In this document: positions 6,361 to 13,392 of the stretch, one piece after another
Position numbering within the stretch: the stretch's first letter is position 1
How the letters are laid out: each line of letters starts with the position of its first letter
Assembly: GCA_934647305.1 (NCBI GenBank)
Contig: CAKUFI010000065.1
Coordinates: forward strand, 1-14,447
Direction of reading: 5' to 3'
From: an uncultured Clostridia bacterium
Lineage (GTDB): Bacteria > Bacillota > Clostridia > Christensenellales > Aristaeellaceae
DNA: 14,447 bases
The notes under the pieces: model-generated
Told to the model about the DNA's origin: nothing
Seen by the model: the letters and a program-made list of their open reading frames with translations, nothing else
Databases searched by the model: none
Program-made: the position numbers and the translations under genes

Positions 6361-7405
6361 ACCCCTCGTTTGCCAGGAACTCGGCGGCGAAGGCGTCGTC
6401 GCTCAGGTGGGGGTACATGGAATAGACGCGGGTGATTTCGTCGGCCTGGCCGGGGGAGAGCGCTTCGGTGGGGTCGAGGCACCAGACGCCCTTCATCAGG
6501 CCCTGGCGGCGGAGTACCTCATGGATGCCTGCGATGCAGCCTGCGAAGTGGTTGGCTGTGTCGAAGAAGGCGCTGTTTGCGTCGGTGACCTGAGCGGCGA
6601 GGGTGAGAAGCGCCGGGTCGAGGGGCGCGGCCGGGTCGAGCGCGCGGAGCCTGCGGAAGATCTGCACGGCGGTGTGTGTCCAGACAGCCCAGTGGCCCAG
6701 CAGGCCGCCCCGGGTGCGCACGCGGCGGACACGCTCTCCGTCCTGGAAGCGGTATTCGGTCAGCAGGTCGATGACGATGCTGTCGTCGTTGCCGGTGTAC
6801 AGCGCCACGTCGCGGCCGGAGAAGGCGATGGCGCGTGCCACGTCGATGGTCAGGTAGCGGTTGAAGGCGGCGCACTTGACCGCGGCCACGCCCGGAATGG
6901 CGCAGACGGCCTGCCAGTAGGCGTAGGAGAACACGCGGCCGCCGACCGCGGGCTGCAGGTAGAAGCCGATCACGTCGATCACATCTGCGACCTGGCGGGT
7001 GCGCTCGATCAGGTAGTCCTCGCTTCGGTCGTTCAGGCCGCCGGGACTGAGCAGCGCCGCGTCGTAGCCCAGAGAGCGGGCGAGCTTCGCCTCGGAAACG
7101 GCCTGCTCGGTCGGGCCGCACACGCCGGCGACGGCCAGAATTTCGCGGCCGGTCTTTGCGCGATAGGCGCTGATCTCGTCGATGGCGACGCGCAGCACCG
7201 TCTCGAAGAGGTTGATTTTCGGGTCGCGGATGGCGAACTGGGTGGTATGCACCGCGGCGGCAATGCCGTCCACGCCCGCGGCCAGGTAATAGCGGATCAG
7301 CCGTCGCTGACCGGCCTCGTCAAAGCGGCGGTTTTCGTCCAGCACCAGCGGCATGGCGGGGATGAACGCGCCGTCCAGCAGCAGCCTTTTCGCCTCGGAA
7401 CGCAT
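6359..7405 (-). CDS. Dihydrodipicolinate synthase/N-acetylneuraminate lyase (DapA/NanA) family protein
   Basis: A 348-residue class I aldolase-fold protein. K177 in VAAVKCAAFNRY fits the Schiff-base lysine. GFYLQP (147-152) corresponds to the strand carrying the family's catalytic Tyr. The usual GTTGE phosphate/pyruvate-binding motif is replaced by AVHTTQFAIRD (51-61), so this is not a standard lysine-pathway DapA. A catabolic pyruvate-aldolase or dehydratase role on a sugar acid is more likely. Its ATG overlaps the stop codon of the upstream SDR gene by one base (TGATG), which shows translational coupling. It is longer than typical DapA (about 290-300 residues), with extra C-terminal helices. 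Transcription of the operon continues beyond its stop into a repeat-filled gap. Confidence 0.85.
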   Translation of the reverse strand: MRSEAKRLLLDGAFIPAMPLVLDENRRFDEAGQRRLIRYYLAAGVDGIAAAVHTTQFAIRDPKINLFETVLRVAIDEISAYRAKTGREILAVAGVCGPTEQAVSEAKLARSLGYDAALLSPGGLNDRSEDYLIERTRQVADVIDVIGFYLQPAVGGRVFSYAYWQAVCAIPGVAAVKCAAFNRYLTIDVARAIAFSGRDVALYTGNDDSIVIDLLTEYRFQDGERVRRVRTRGGLLGHWAVWTHTAVQIFRRLRALDPAAPLDPALLTLAAQVTDANSAFFDTANHFAGCIAGIHEVLRRQGLMKGVWCLDPTEALSPGQADEITRVYSMYPHLSDDAFAAEFLANEG

Positions 7406-8427
7406 CAGAATTTCCCCTTTCTCTCTTCAAAATGGGTGGGCTTGTCCAGGTGCCGGCCGCCGGCGAGCAGCCACTTGGCCTGCATCTCGATCATGTCGTC
7501 GACCAGCCTGTCCGGCCGGCCGAACAGCTCCATGCAGCGGGAGGAGTCGCTCAAGAGCGCCAGCTCGTTTTCCGTGCCGGTGAACGTGACCTCGCGGCCC
7601 AGCGCCCTGGCCAGGCGGGTGGCGGCCTCGCGCACGGTGTAGGTTTCGGGGCCGGTGACGTTCAGGTAGACCGGCGGGTTGTCGGCCAGCAGAAGCGAGC
7701 GGATGGCCACCTCGTTGGCATAGCGCTGCCAGACGCAGTTGAACGAGGGCGTAGCGACCGAGACCGGCTTGCCTGCCAGAATGGGGGAGGCAAGGTCATA
7801 GAGCACGCCATAGCGCAGGTCGACGGCGTAGTTAAGGCGGTAGATCAGCACCTTCGCGCCGTAGTGGCGGGCGGCGTACTCGAACATGCGCTCGCGGCCC
7901 AGAGAGCTCATGGCGTATTCGCCGACGGGGGAGGGGGCGACGGCCTCATTGCAGCCCGGCCCCTTCGCGTCGGAGAAGGGATAGACGTTGCCGGTCGAGA
8001 AGACCACATAGCGCGCCGCGCCGAAGTGCCGCGTGACCATGGCGGGCACGTCCACGTTCATTTTCCAGGTTTCGCAGGCGTTGCCGTCGGTGCCGAACTT
8101 GCGCCCGGCCATAAAGATGATGTTGGGCACCCGGGGCAGGGCGGCGATCTGCGCCTCGTCGGTCAGGTCGCAGGAGATGGTCTCGACCTGCTCGCGCTCG
8201 AGCAGCGACACCACGAAGGGATCGGTGAAGCGGGAGACAGCGTATACCTTGCGGGAAACGCCGCTCTTTGTGCAGGCGCGCCGCAGCATGACCGACAGCG
8301 TGGGGCCCACCTTGCCGCCCGCGCCCAGGATCATGATGTCGCCCTCGAGCCTTTTCAGATCCTCAATGAGCGCCTCGCTCGGCGTGGAGAGCTCCTCGTC
8401 CAGCCATTCTTCAGTCCACATTTCCAT
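7405..8427 (-). CDS. NAD-dependent epimerase/dehydratase family protein (extended SDR)
   Basis: A 340-residue protein with a Rossmann nucleotide-binding domain. After a 30-residue N-terminal extension comes IMILGAGGKVGPTL (GxxGxxG-like, 32-44). A STGNVYP strand (144-150) and a GEYAMSSLGRE segment (170-179) follow at the place of the YxxxK catalytic motif. Here Tyr171 is kept but the Lys position is Ser175, which is unusual. The C-terminal part (PVYLNVTGPETYTVREAATRLA) is typical of extended SDRs. ATG at 8427 is supported by GGAGGA about 10 nt upstream; a second ATG two codons later is possible. It overlaps the aldolase start by one base. The family oxidises or epimerises sugars and sugar acids, which suits the operon. 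The actual reaction is unknown. Confidence 0.88.
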   Translation of the reverse strand: MEMWTEEWLDEELSTPSEALIEDLKRLEGDIMILGAGGKVGPTLSVMLRRACTKSGVSRKVYAVSRFTDPFVVSLLEREQVETISCDLTDEAQIAALPRVPNIIFMAGRKFGTDGNACETWKMNVDVPAMVTRHFGAARYVVFSTGNVYPFSDAKGPGCNEAVAPSPVGEYAMSSLGRERMFEYAARHYGAKVLIYRLNYAVDLRYGVLYDLASPILAGKPVSVATPSFNCVWQRYANEVAIRSLLLADNPPVYLNVTGPETYTVREAATRLARALGREVTFTGTENELALLSDSSRCMELFGRPDRLVDDMIEMQAKWLLAGGRHLDKPTHFEERKGKF

Positions 8428-8460
8428 TGCTGACAGTTCCTCCGGTATTGTATTATTGTG

Positions 8461-9357
8461 TTAACCCTTGATCGAGCCGATCATGACGCCCTTGACGAAG
8501 TACTTCTGCACAAAGGGGTAGACCAGCATGACGGGCACCATGGTGACCACGATGACCGCGTTTTTGACAGCGGTGGGGGTGACCGATGCGGTTTCGATGC
8601 CGACCTTTGAGGTCAGGTTCTCCGAGTCCTCCAGCAGCATGCTGCGCAGGATCAGCTGCAGCGGGAATTTCTCGCTGGAGTTGAGGTAGATCATGGGCAC
8701 GAAGTAGCTGTTCCAGTGCCCCATGAAGAAGAACATGCCGATCGAGGCGATGGAAGCCTTGGACAGCGGGATGGCGATCTGCCAGAGAATGCGGTATTCG
8801 CTCGCGCCGTCCAGGTAGGCCGACTCGAACAGGCTCTGGGGCAGCGAGCGGAAGAAACTGACCATGATCAGCATCTCCATCGTCCAGATGGCGTTGGGCA
8901 GGGAAAGCGACCACACGCTGTCCAGCAGACCCAGATCCTTGACCAGCAGGAAGGTGGGAATCGTGCCGCCGCTGAAGAACATGGTGAACATGATCAGCTT
9001 CAGGAAGACGTTTCGACCCACCAGCTGGCTCTTGGACAGGGGATAGGCCATCACCAGCGTCATGACGAGGTTGATGGACACGCCCAGCACGGTGTAATAG
9101 ACGGTGTTGAGGAAGGCGCGGGGCACCTTCTGGTTGCGCAGCAGATAGAGATAGGATTCCAGATTGAAGCCGCGCGGCAGCACCAGCACCTTGTTGGCCA
9201 TGACGTTGTAGGTGTCCGAGAAGGACACGGCGATCGTGTGCAGCAGGGGATAGAGGATGCTGACGGAGATCAGGATCAGAACCAGGTGGACGACCGCGTC
9301 GAACAGGCCGAACCTTTCCCTCATGCCGGACGTGCCCCGGATTTGTTTCTTGTTCAT
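8461..9357 (-). CDS. Carbohydrate ABC transporter permease, LplC/YtcP type
   Basis: A 298-residue inner-membrane permease of the CUT1 (MalG-like) group. About six hydrophobic segments can be drawn (roughly 20-45, 83-107, 118-140, 152-170, 203-225, 266-286). The EAA loop that docks the ATPase is ESAYLDGASEYRILWQIAIP (178-197). The C-terminus KGVMIGSIKG is characteristic of LplC-type permeases. ATG at 9357 has AGGAGGGG upstream, overlapping the stop codon of the partner permease 12 nt away. It pairs with the LplB-type permease and the solute-binding protein to import an oligosaccharide-like or glycan-derived solute. No ATPase gene is present; such systems normally use a shared MsmX-type ATPase encoded elsewhere. 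Confidence 0.95.
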   Translation of the reverse strand: MNKKQIRGTSGMRERFGLFDAVVHLVLILISVSILYPLLHTIAVSFSDTYNVMANKVLVLPRGFNLESYLYLLRNQKVPRAFLNTVYYTVLGVSINLVMTLVMAYPLSKSQLVGRNVFLKLIMFTMFFSGGTIPTFLLVKDLGLLDSVWSLSLPNAIWTMEMLIMVSFFRSLPQSLFESAYLDGASEYRILWQIAIPLSKASIASIGMFFFMGHWNSYFVPMIYLNSSEKFPLQLILRSMLLEDSENLTSKVGIETASVTPTAVKNAVIVVTMVPVMLVYPFVQKYFVKGVMIGSIKG

Positions 9358-9369
9358 GCTCGCCCCTCC

Positions 9370-10290
9370 TTACCACAGGCTCTCGCCGGTAATCCTGCGG
9401 GAGGCCGTGTTGGCCGCCAGCAGCACGATCACCGCGATCACCGATTCGAACAGTCCCACCGCCGTGGCGAAGGAGAAGTTCTTCTTGACCAGACCGATGC
9501 GGTAGACGTAGGTCGAGAAGATGTCGGCCACCTCATAGGTCATGGAGTTGTACAGCAGCAGCGCCTTGTCCGGGCCGATGCGCATGATGTTGCCGCAGCC
9601 CAGCAGGAACATGGTGACGATCGTGGGCAGGATCGAGGGCAGCGTCATGTACCAGATCATCTTGACGCGGGTGCAGCCGTCGATGCGCGCCGCCTCGTAG
9701 AGCTGCTGATCCACGCCGGCGAGCGCCGCCAGGTACACAATCGCGCCCGAGCCCAGCCCGGCCCATACGCCTGACAGGATATAGATAAACCGATACCACT
9801 CGGGACGAATCAGAAAGTTAATCGCCTGGCCGCCGGTCGCGGTAATCACCCGGTTGATCAGGCCGTTTGAGACGGAGAACAGCTCCCGGAAGATGGAGCA
9901 GATGACGACCAGAGACAGAAAGTGCGGCAGATAGGAAATGGTCTGATAGAGCTTTTTGACCGCGCTGACGCGCACCTCGTTGAGCACCAGTGCGAACAGG
10001 ATCGGGGCCGGAAAGCCGAAGAACATCGACCAGAAGCCCAGGATGAAGGTGTTTTTGAACAGCCTGAGGAACTCGGGACTCTGAAAAAACTGGCGGAAGT
10101 TGGTCAGCCCCACCCACGGGCTCTTGGCGACGCCCAGGAAGGGGGAGTACTTTTTGAACGCGATGACGATGCCGTACATCGGCCCATAGCGGAAGATCGC
10201 GTAGAACAGCAGGCCGGGAATCAGCAGGATAAGCAGCTGATGATCGCGGCGGATGCGCTGCCAAAGCGTCTTTTTCTTGGTTGCCTGCAT
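9370..10290 (-). CDS. ABC transporter permease, LplB/YteP type
   Basis: A 306-residue permease, the MalF-like partner of the LplC-type protein. The N-terminal basic stretch leads to a first membrane segment (about 17-45: LLILLIPGLLFYAIFRYGPM), typical of LplB. The EAA loop is YEAARIDGCTRVKMIWYMTL (198-217), followed by further membrane segments and a C-terminal TGESLW. ATG at 10290 has AGGAGG upstream. It lies 72 nt after the solute-binding protein gene. Together with its neighbours it forms the membrane channel of the operon's importer. Confidence 0.95.
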   Translation of the reverse strand: MQATKKKTLWQRIRRDHQLLILLIPGLLFYAIFRYGPMYGIVIAFKKYSPFLGVAKSPWVGLTNFRQFFQSPEFLRLFKNTFILGFWSMFFGFPAPILFALVLNEVRVSAVKKLYQTISYLPHFLSLVVICSIFRELFSVSNGLINRVITATGGQAINFLIRPEWYRFIYILSGVWAGLGSGAIVYLAALAGVDQQLYEAARIDGCTRVKMIWYMTLPSILPTIVTMFLLGCGNIMRIGPDKALLLYNSMTYEVADIFSTYVYRIGLVKKNFSFATAVGLFESVIAVIVLLAANTASRRITGESLW

Positions 10291-10362
10291 GGTGTTTCCT
10301 CCTCGTTTTGATAAAAGACGGGCGGACGCCGTGCAACGTCCGCGCCGCCAGAGGGATGTGGT

Positions 10363-11856
10363 TTACTTGTTCAGGATGGCGAGCATCTTCTCGGCGTAGC
10401 TGGCGTTGACGCTTTCCACCCAGGCGTTCCACTGCTCGTCACCGTAGGAGGCGTCAATGATGTAGTTGCCGGCGAAGGTGTTCATCTTGTCGGTCAGCTC
10501 GGTCTTGAGCTGGGCGAAGGCGTCCGCGTCCGCGTCGGTCTCAAACTGCTGCGGGGGAGCCAGGCGGGAGTAGCCGCACTCGTTGTTGATCAGATCCTGA
10601 GCGTACTGCTCGTCGGGGGTGTAGCTGTAGTAGAAGCACTTGCGGCTGGGATGCAGGTAGAAGCCCTCGATCCACATGCCGTACTTCTCCTCAACCTTGG
10701 TGATGTCCACGGTGCCCTCGATGTCGGGGTACACGGCCTTGCCGTTCTCGTCCCACACGAAGTTGTCGCCCTCGATGCCCAGGGTGTTGATCTCGGAGCC
10801 CTCGGTGGAGTAGAGGTAGTCAACCAGCTTGACGGAGGCCTCGGTGTTGGCGTTGTTGGCTACGGTCACGCCCCAGCTGTCAAACTTGGACAGCTCCTGC
10901 ATCTTGCCGTTGCCGATCGGTCGGGCATAGCACAGGTCGAAGTCGGGATTGGTCTTCTGAGCTTCGCCCTCAAGCAGGCTCATGCGGCCGATCCAGTCGT
11001 TCATGACGTAGTTCTGGCTGTTGAGCTGCTTGGCGTTCCAGGAATCCAGAGAGTCGGTCATGAACTCAGGATCCAGCAGACCCTCGTTATACATGGTCTT
11101 GAGCACGTCCAGACCCTTGCGGAAGTTCTCGGTCGTGCAGGCGATGAACCACTGGTTGGTGTCGTAGTCATAGGCGCAGGGCAGGCTGTTGAGATCGAAG
11201 TAGGTGCTCCAGCGGTTGATCATGCCGATGCCGCCCTTGTTGCCGTAGGGGTAGGAATCCGGATAGGCCTTCTTGATGGTGCGCAGCGCCTCAAGGAAGC
11301 TCTCGGTGTCGGTCCAGGGCTCGATGCCCAGCTCCTTGAAGGTATCGGCGCGGTACATGAAGCCGAAGTTGACGTCGCGGTTGAGCTTGTAGACCGGGTA
11401 GACGTAGCTCCTGCCGGACTCGGCGGCGTAGAGCAGGTAGAGCTGGTTGTTCTCCGCGTCGTCAAAGAAGATGCTCTTGACGTTGGGCGTGATGTCCAGA
11501 TAGTCCTGCACGCAGGCGAAAGCGCCCTGCTCGCCGTAGGTGTTGCGCTCGTTGCCGTCCAGGGCGCTCACGATGATGTCCGGCAGCTCGGCGCTGGCAA
11601 TGTAGGTCGCCATCTTCTCGGAAACGATGTCCTTCGGGAAGCACAGGGGATGAATCTGGATGCCGGTGCGCTCCTTGATGCGCTGGAACAGCCAGGTATC
11701 ATCGGTATGCTCGTACAGAGAGCCGTAGAACAGGGTCACGGTCGTGTCCTTGTCCACGAGGGGCAGGGTCAGGCCGCCCAGGCGGTCTTCCTCGGCGAAG
11801 GCGAAGCTGGTCAGCAGCAGCGCCAACACGCAGACGAGAGCGAGAATCTTCTTCAT
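10363..11856 (-). CDS. Extracellular solute-binding protein of the LplA/CUT1 type
   Basis: A 497-residue secreted receptor that should deliver substrate to the two permeases. Residues 1-21 (MKKILALVCVLALLLTSFAFA) form a classical signal peptide with an AFA|EE cleavage site. The only Cys in it (C9) sits in the hydrophobic core, so there is no lipobox to anchor it, unlike most Gram-positive binding proteins. The mature part is rich in aromatic residues and has the two-lobed extracellular-binding-protein look, with segments such as GFMYRADTFKELGIEPWTDTE. The start is the ATG at 11856 with GGAGGA upstream; an in-frame start at 11916 would only add a non-signal extension. It is the second gene of the operon, 143 nt after the dehydrogenase, and the gap carries hairpins that may raise its mRNA level. 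Confidence 0.93.
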   Translation of the reverse strand: MKKILALVCVLALLLTSFAFAEEDRLGGLTLPLVDKDTTVTLFYGSLYEHTDDTWLFQRIKERTGIQIHPLCFPKDIVSEKMATYIASAELPDIIVSALDGNERNTYGEQGAFACVQDYLDITPNVKSIFFDDAENNQLYLLYAAESGRSYVYPVYKLNRDVNFGFMYRADTFKELGIEPWTDTESFLEALRTIKKAYPDSYPYGNKGGIGMINRWSTYFDLNSLPCAYDYDTNQWFIACTTENFRKGLDVLKTMYNEGLLDPEFMTDSLDSWNAKQLNSQNYVMNDWIGRMSLLEGEAQKTNPDFDLCYARPIGNGKMQELSKFDSWGVTVANNANTEASVKLVDYLYSTEGSEINTLGIEGDNFVWDENGKAVYPDIEGTVDITKVEEKYGMWIEGFYLHPSRKCFYYSYTPDEQYAQDLINNECGYSRLAPPQQFETDADADAFAQLKTELTDKMNTFAGNYIIDASYGDEQWNAWVESVNASYAEKMLAILNK

Positions 11857-11999
11857 GCGGGTTTCCTCCAATGAATTATATTTGCTTGAGCCCCGTGCAC
11901 GTCGGGACCTAAACACATGGGAAAAGGGTATCGAGGCATGCCGCTTAACCGGCGGCAGCGAGTGGGGCCGGGCACTGCCCGGTCAGAAAAGCCGTCTCC
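11857..11999 (-). promoter_or_regulatory. Structured spacer between dehydrogenase and binding-protein genes
   Basis: On the complement it holds a GC palindrome, CCGGGCA-G-TGCCCGG (around 11982-11968), and a second hairpin, TGCCGC-CGGTTAA-GCGGCA (around 11957-11939). Further on is the 8-bp palindrome CGTGCACG (11894-11901). The hairpins could protect or stop part of the transcript and so give the binding protein a different dose from the dehydrogenase. The first palindrome is related to the one at 163-184. Confidence 0.55.
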
Positions 12000-12998
12000 C
12001 TAGCGCGTCATGCGGCGCATGGCGTCCTCGGAAATGTCGAGCGGGGTGGCCTCGCCGGAAAGCGCGGCGGGCAGGCAGTCAAGAAGCGCCTGGGTGACGA
12101 ACGGCCGGCGGTCGATCGTCGGGCCGCCCATATGCGGGATGAGCAGCGCGTTGTCCAGGCCGCGCAGGGGACTGTCCGCGGGCAGGGGCTCCTGCTCATA
12201 TACGTCCAGCGCCGCGCGGAAGCGGCCTTCGCGCAGCATGCGCGCCATGACCGGCTCGTCGATGATCGCGCCGCGCGCCGTGTTGATGAGCAGGCTGTCC
12301 GGATGGAGCAGACTGAGCAGGCGCTCGTCGATCGCGTGATAGGTTTCGGGCGTTTTCGCCCAGTGAAGCGACACGATCTTGCAGGCGGAGAAGACCTCCT
12401 CCAGAGTAGCCTTGCGCGCGCCGTAGGAGGCGGCCTCCTCGTCGGTCACGTGATCCGCGCCCGCGATCAGCAGCTCGCAGCCGAACGCCCTGAGCAGGCG
12501 CGCCGTGTGCCGGGCAACCGCGCCGAAGCCCACCAGGCCGACCCGCTGGTCGAGCAGACCCTCATTATACCAGCCGGGACGCGCCCAGCCCTCCTGCTGC
12601 ACCTGATTGACGAACTGCGGGATGCGCCGCAGCGAGGCGAGCGCGTAGCACACCACGCTCTCGGCCACCGAGCGCGCGTACAGGTCGTTGCCGCTGAGCA
12701 CGCGGATTCCGCGCCGGTAGGCCGCGTCGTCCACGACGGGCGCGACGCTGCCGCCGGTGTAGGCGATGGCCTTGAGCCGGGGCGCGCGGTCGAGCACCTG
12801 CTGCGTGTACCTGGCGCTGCCCCAGCCGGGCAGCACAATGTCTATGTCCGAAAGACGGCCGGCCAGCTCGTCGGCGGTCAGGTTCCGATCCAGCTCGTTC
12901 CAGGTGACCTCGTATTCGGACTCCATCCGTGCGCGGACGGTTTCAGGAATGAAGGTATCCCGCACCTCGCCGTGGGGCATCGTGACAAACAGCTTCAT
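12000..12998 (-). CDS. D-isomer specific 2-hydroxyacid dehydrogenase family protein
   Basis: A 332-residue NAD(P)-dependent oxidoreductase that interconverts 2-hydroxy acids and 2-keto acids. The nucleotide-binding domain carries VGLVGFGAVARHTARLL (153-169, GxGxxA form). The catalytic set is visible: R242 in INTARGAI, E270 in DVYEQEP and H289 in IPHMGG. The start is the ATG at 12998 because GAGGTG lies 6 nt upstream. The GTG at 13007, three codons earlier, has no room for a ribosome site. It is the first gene of the nine-gene operon, directly behind the strong promoter. In context it probably oxidises or reduces a sugar-acid or hydroxy-acid intermediate made by the aldolase or epimerase. Substrate unknown. 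Confidence 0.93.
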   Translation of the reverse strand: MKLFVTMPHGEVRDTFIPETVRARMESEYEVTWNELDRNLTADELAGRLSDIDIVLPGWGSARYTQQVLDRAPRLKAIAYTGGSVAPVVDDAAYRRGIRVLSGNDLYARSVAESVVCYALASLRRIPQFVNQVQQEGWARPGWYNEGLLDQRVGLVGFGAVARHTARLLRAFGCELLIAGADHVTDEEAASYGARKATLEEVFSACKIVSLHWAKTPETYHAIDERLLSLLHPDSLLINTARGAIIDEPVMARMLREGRFRAALDVYEQEPLPADSPLRGLDNALLIPHMGGPTIDRRPFVTQALLDCLPAALSGEATPLDISEDAMRRMTR

Positions 12999-13032
12999 GC
13001 GCTTCACCTCAACGTATGTTATGAACTATTCA

Positions 13033-13053
13033 GTTAGTACTACGTGGTTAGTA
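13033..13053. promoter_or_regulatory. Candidate operator: direct repeat GTTAGTA
   Basis: GTTAGTA occurs at 13033-13039 and 13047-13053, a 14-nt period. The second copy overlaps the -10 element of the operon promoter, a position suited to repression. The binding protein is not identified; the TetR protein at the far end is only one candidate, and TetR sites are normally inverted repeats. Confidence 0.45.
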
Positions 13054-13078
13054 TAGTGACTGCCCGCCATTTTGTCAA
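13050..13078 (-). promoter_or_regulatory. Promoter of the nine-gene transport and catabolism operon
   Basis: On the complement: consensus TTGACA (13078-13073), a 17-nt spacer and TATACT (13055-13050). The leader to the dehydrogenase ATG is about 45 nt and carries the GTTAGTA direct repeat. Confidence 0.9.
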
Positions 13079-13175
13079 TAGAATTGGGGCAACTTCACAT
13101 AAATGTAATAAAGAACAAAGGCGAACGGTGAATCATTCTGCCTGAAGAAATGTGGAGTAATGTGAGAAAGAGTGA

Positions 13176-13204
13176 TTGACAGGGAGAAAGCGTGGTGATA
13201 TAAT
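13176..13204 (+). promoter_or_regulatory. Promoter of small RNA 1
   Basis: TTGACA (13176-13181), a 17-nt spacer and TATAAT (13199-13204), a full consensus. Initiation is expected near 13211. Confidence 0.9.
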
Positions 13205-13210
13205 GATGAC

Positions 13211-13307
13211 AGGAAGGGATGACGCTTGTGGAATGGCTCTTCCCCTCTGCAAATTAGTAGAAGAGTAAAGCCGTCACCAGTTCGCGCTGGATGGCGGCTT
13301 TGCTTTT
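13211..13307 (+). ncRNA. Small RNA 1 of a tandem pair (candidate RNA antitoxin)
   Basis: About 97 nt between a consensus promoter and a strong terminator, with no ribosome site or credible reading frame. The 5' half is nearly identical to small RNA 2 and also resembles the leader of the 33-residue toxin mRNA: CAGGAAGG, GATGACGCTT, GGCTCTTCC, CCTCTG. A GGAAGGG / CTCTTCC pairing (with a G-U) could make a 5' stem, leaving a C/U-rich CCCCTCT stretch that might contact Shine-Dalgarno sequences. The terminator stem, loop and tail (from GCCGTCACCAG to GCTTTTA) are identical to those of copy 2, which overlaps the toxin gene end. This RNA could therefore pair in trans with the same toxin mRNA tail. 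The 5' and 3' ends are predicted, not measured. Confidence 0.75.
13267..13307 (+). terminator. Terminator of small RNA 1
   Basis: AAAGCCG ... CGGCTTT outer stem (7 bp), an internal bulge, then CCAG / CTGG, followed by GCTTTT. The minus-strand side ends in GGCTTTACTCTTCT, so it may also stop transcripts coming from the toxin side. Confidence 0.88.
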
Positions 13308-13357
13308 ACAGTTGTCCGTGCGGAATGTTTTACCTGAAGAAATGCAGGGGAAGGGTG

Positions 13358-13386
13358 TTGACAGTAGGAGAGCGTGGTGATATAAT
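13358..13386 (+). promoter_or_regulatory. Promoter of small RNA 2
   Basis: TTGACA (13358-13363), a 17-nt spacer and TATAAT (13381-13386). The spacer is similar to copy 1 (shared GAGA/GCGTGGTGA part), 182 nt downstream of it. Confidence 0.9.
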
Positions 13387-13392
13387 GATGAC

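Larger units (their letters stand above)
13008..13140. other. Intergenic segment between the operon promoter and the small RNA pair
   Basis: From about 13079 to 13140 the sequence is A-rich relative to its surroundings and shows no gene or structure that I recognise. The left part is the operon leader and promoter. Confidence 0.5.

Noticed and set aside
6215..7642. Long + strand frame of 475 codons opposite the aldolase and SDR genes
   Set aside because: Same antisense effect; starts inside the hairpin gap and shows no family features.
8716..9774. + strand frame opposite the two permease genes
   Set aside because: Gln/His/Asp-rich composition typical of the complement of membrane-protein genes.
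10651..11874. + strand frame opposite the binding-protein gene
   Set aside because: Antisense shadow of a gene with a clear signal peptide and ribosome site.
11875..11880. TATAAT (minus strand) just upstream of the binding-protein ribosome site
   Set aside because: A start 7 nt downstream would fall at the ribosome site, and no -35 is found at 16-18 nt, so it is probably chance.
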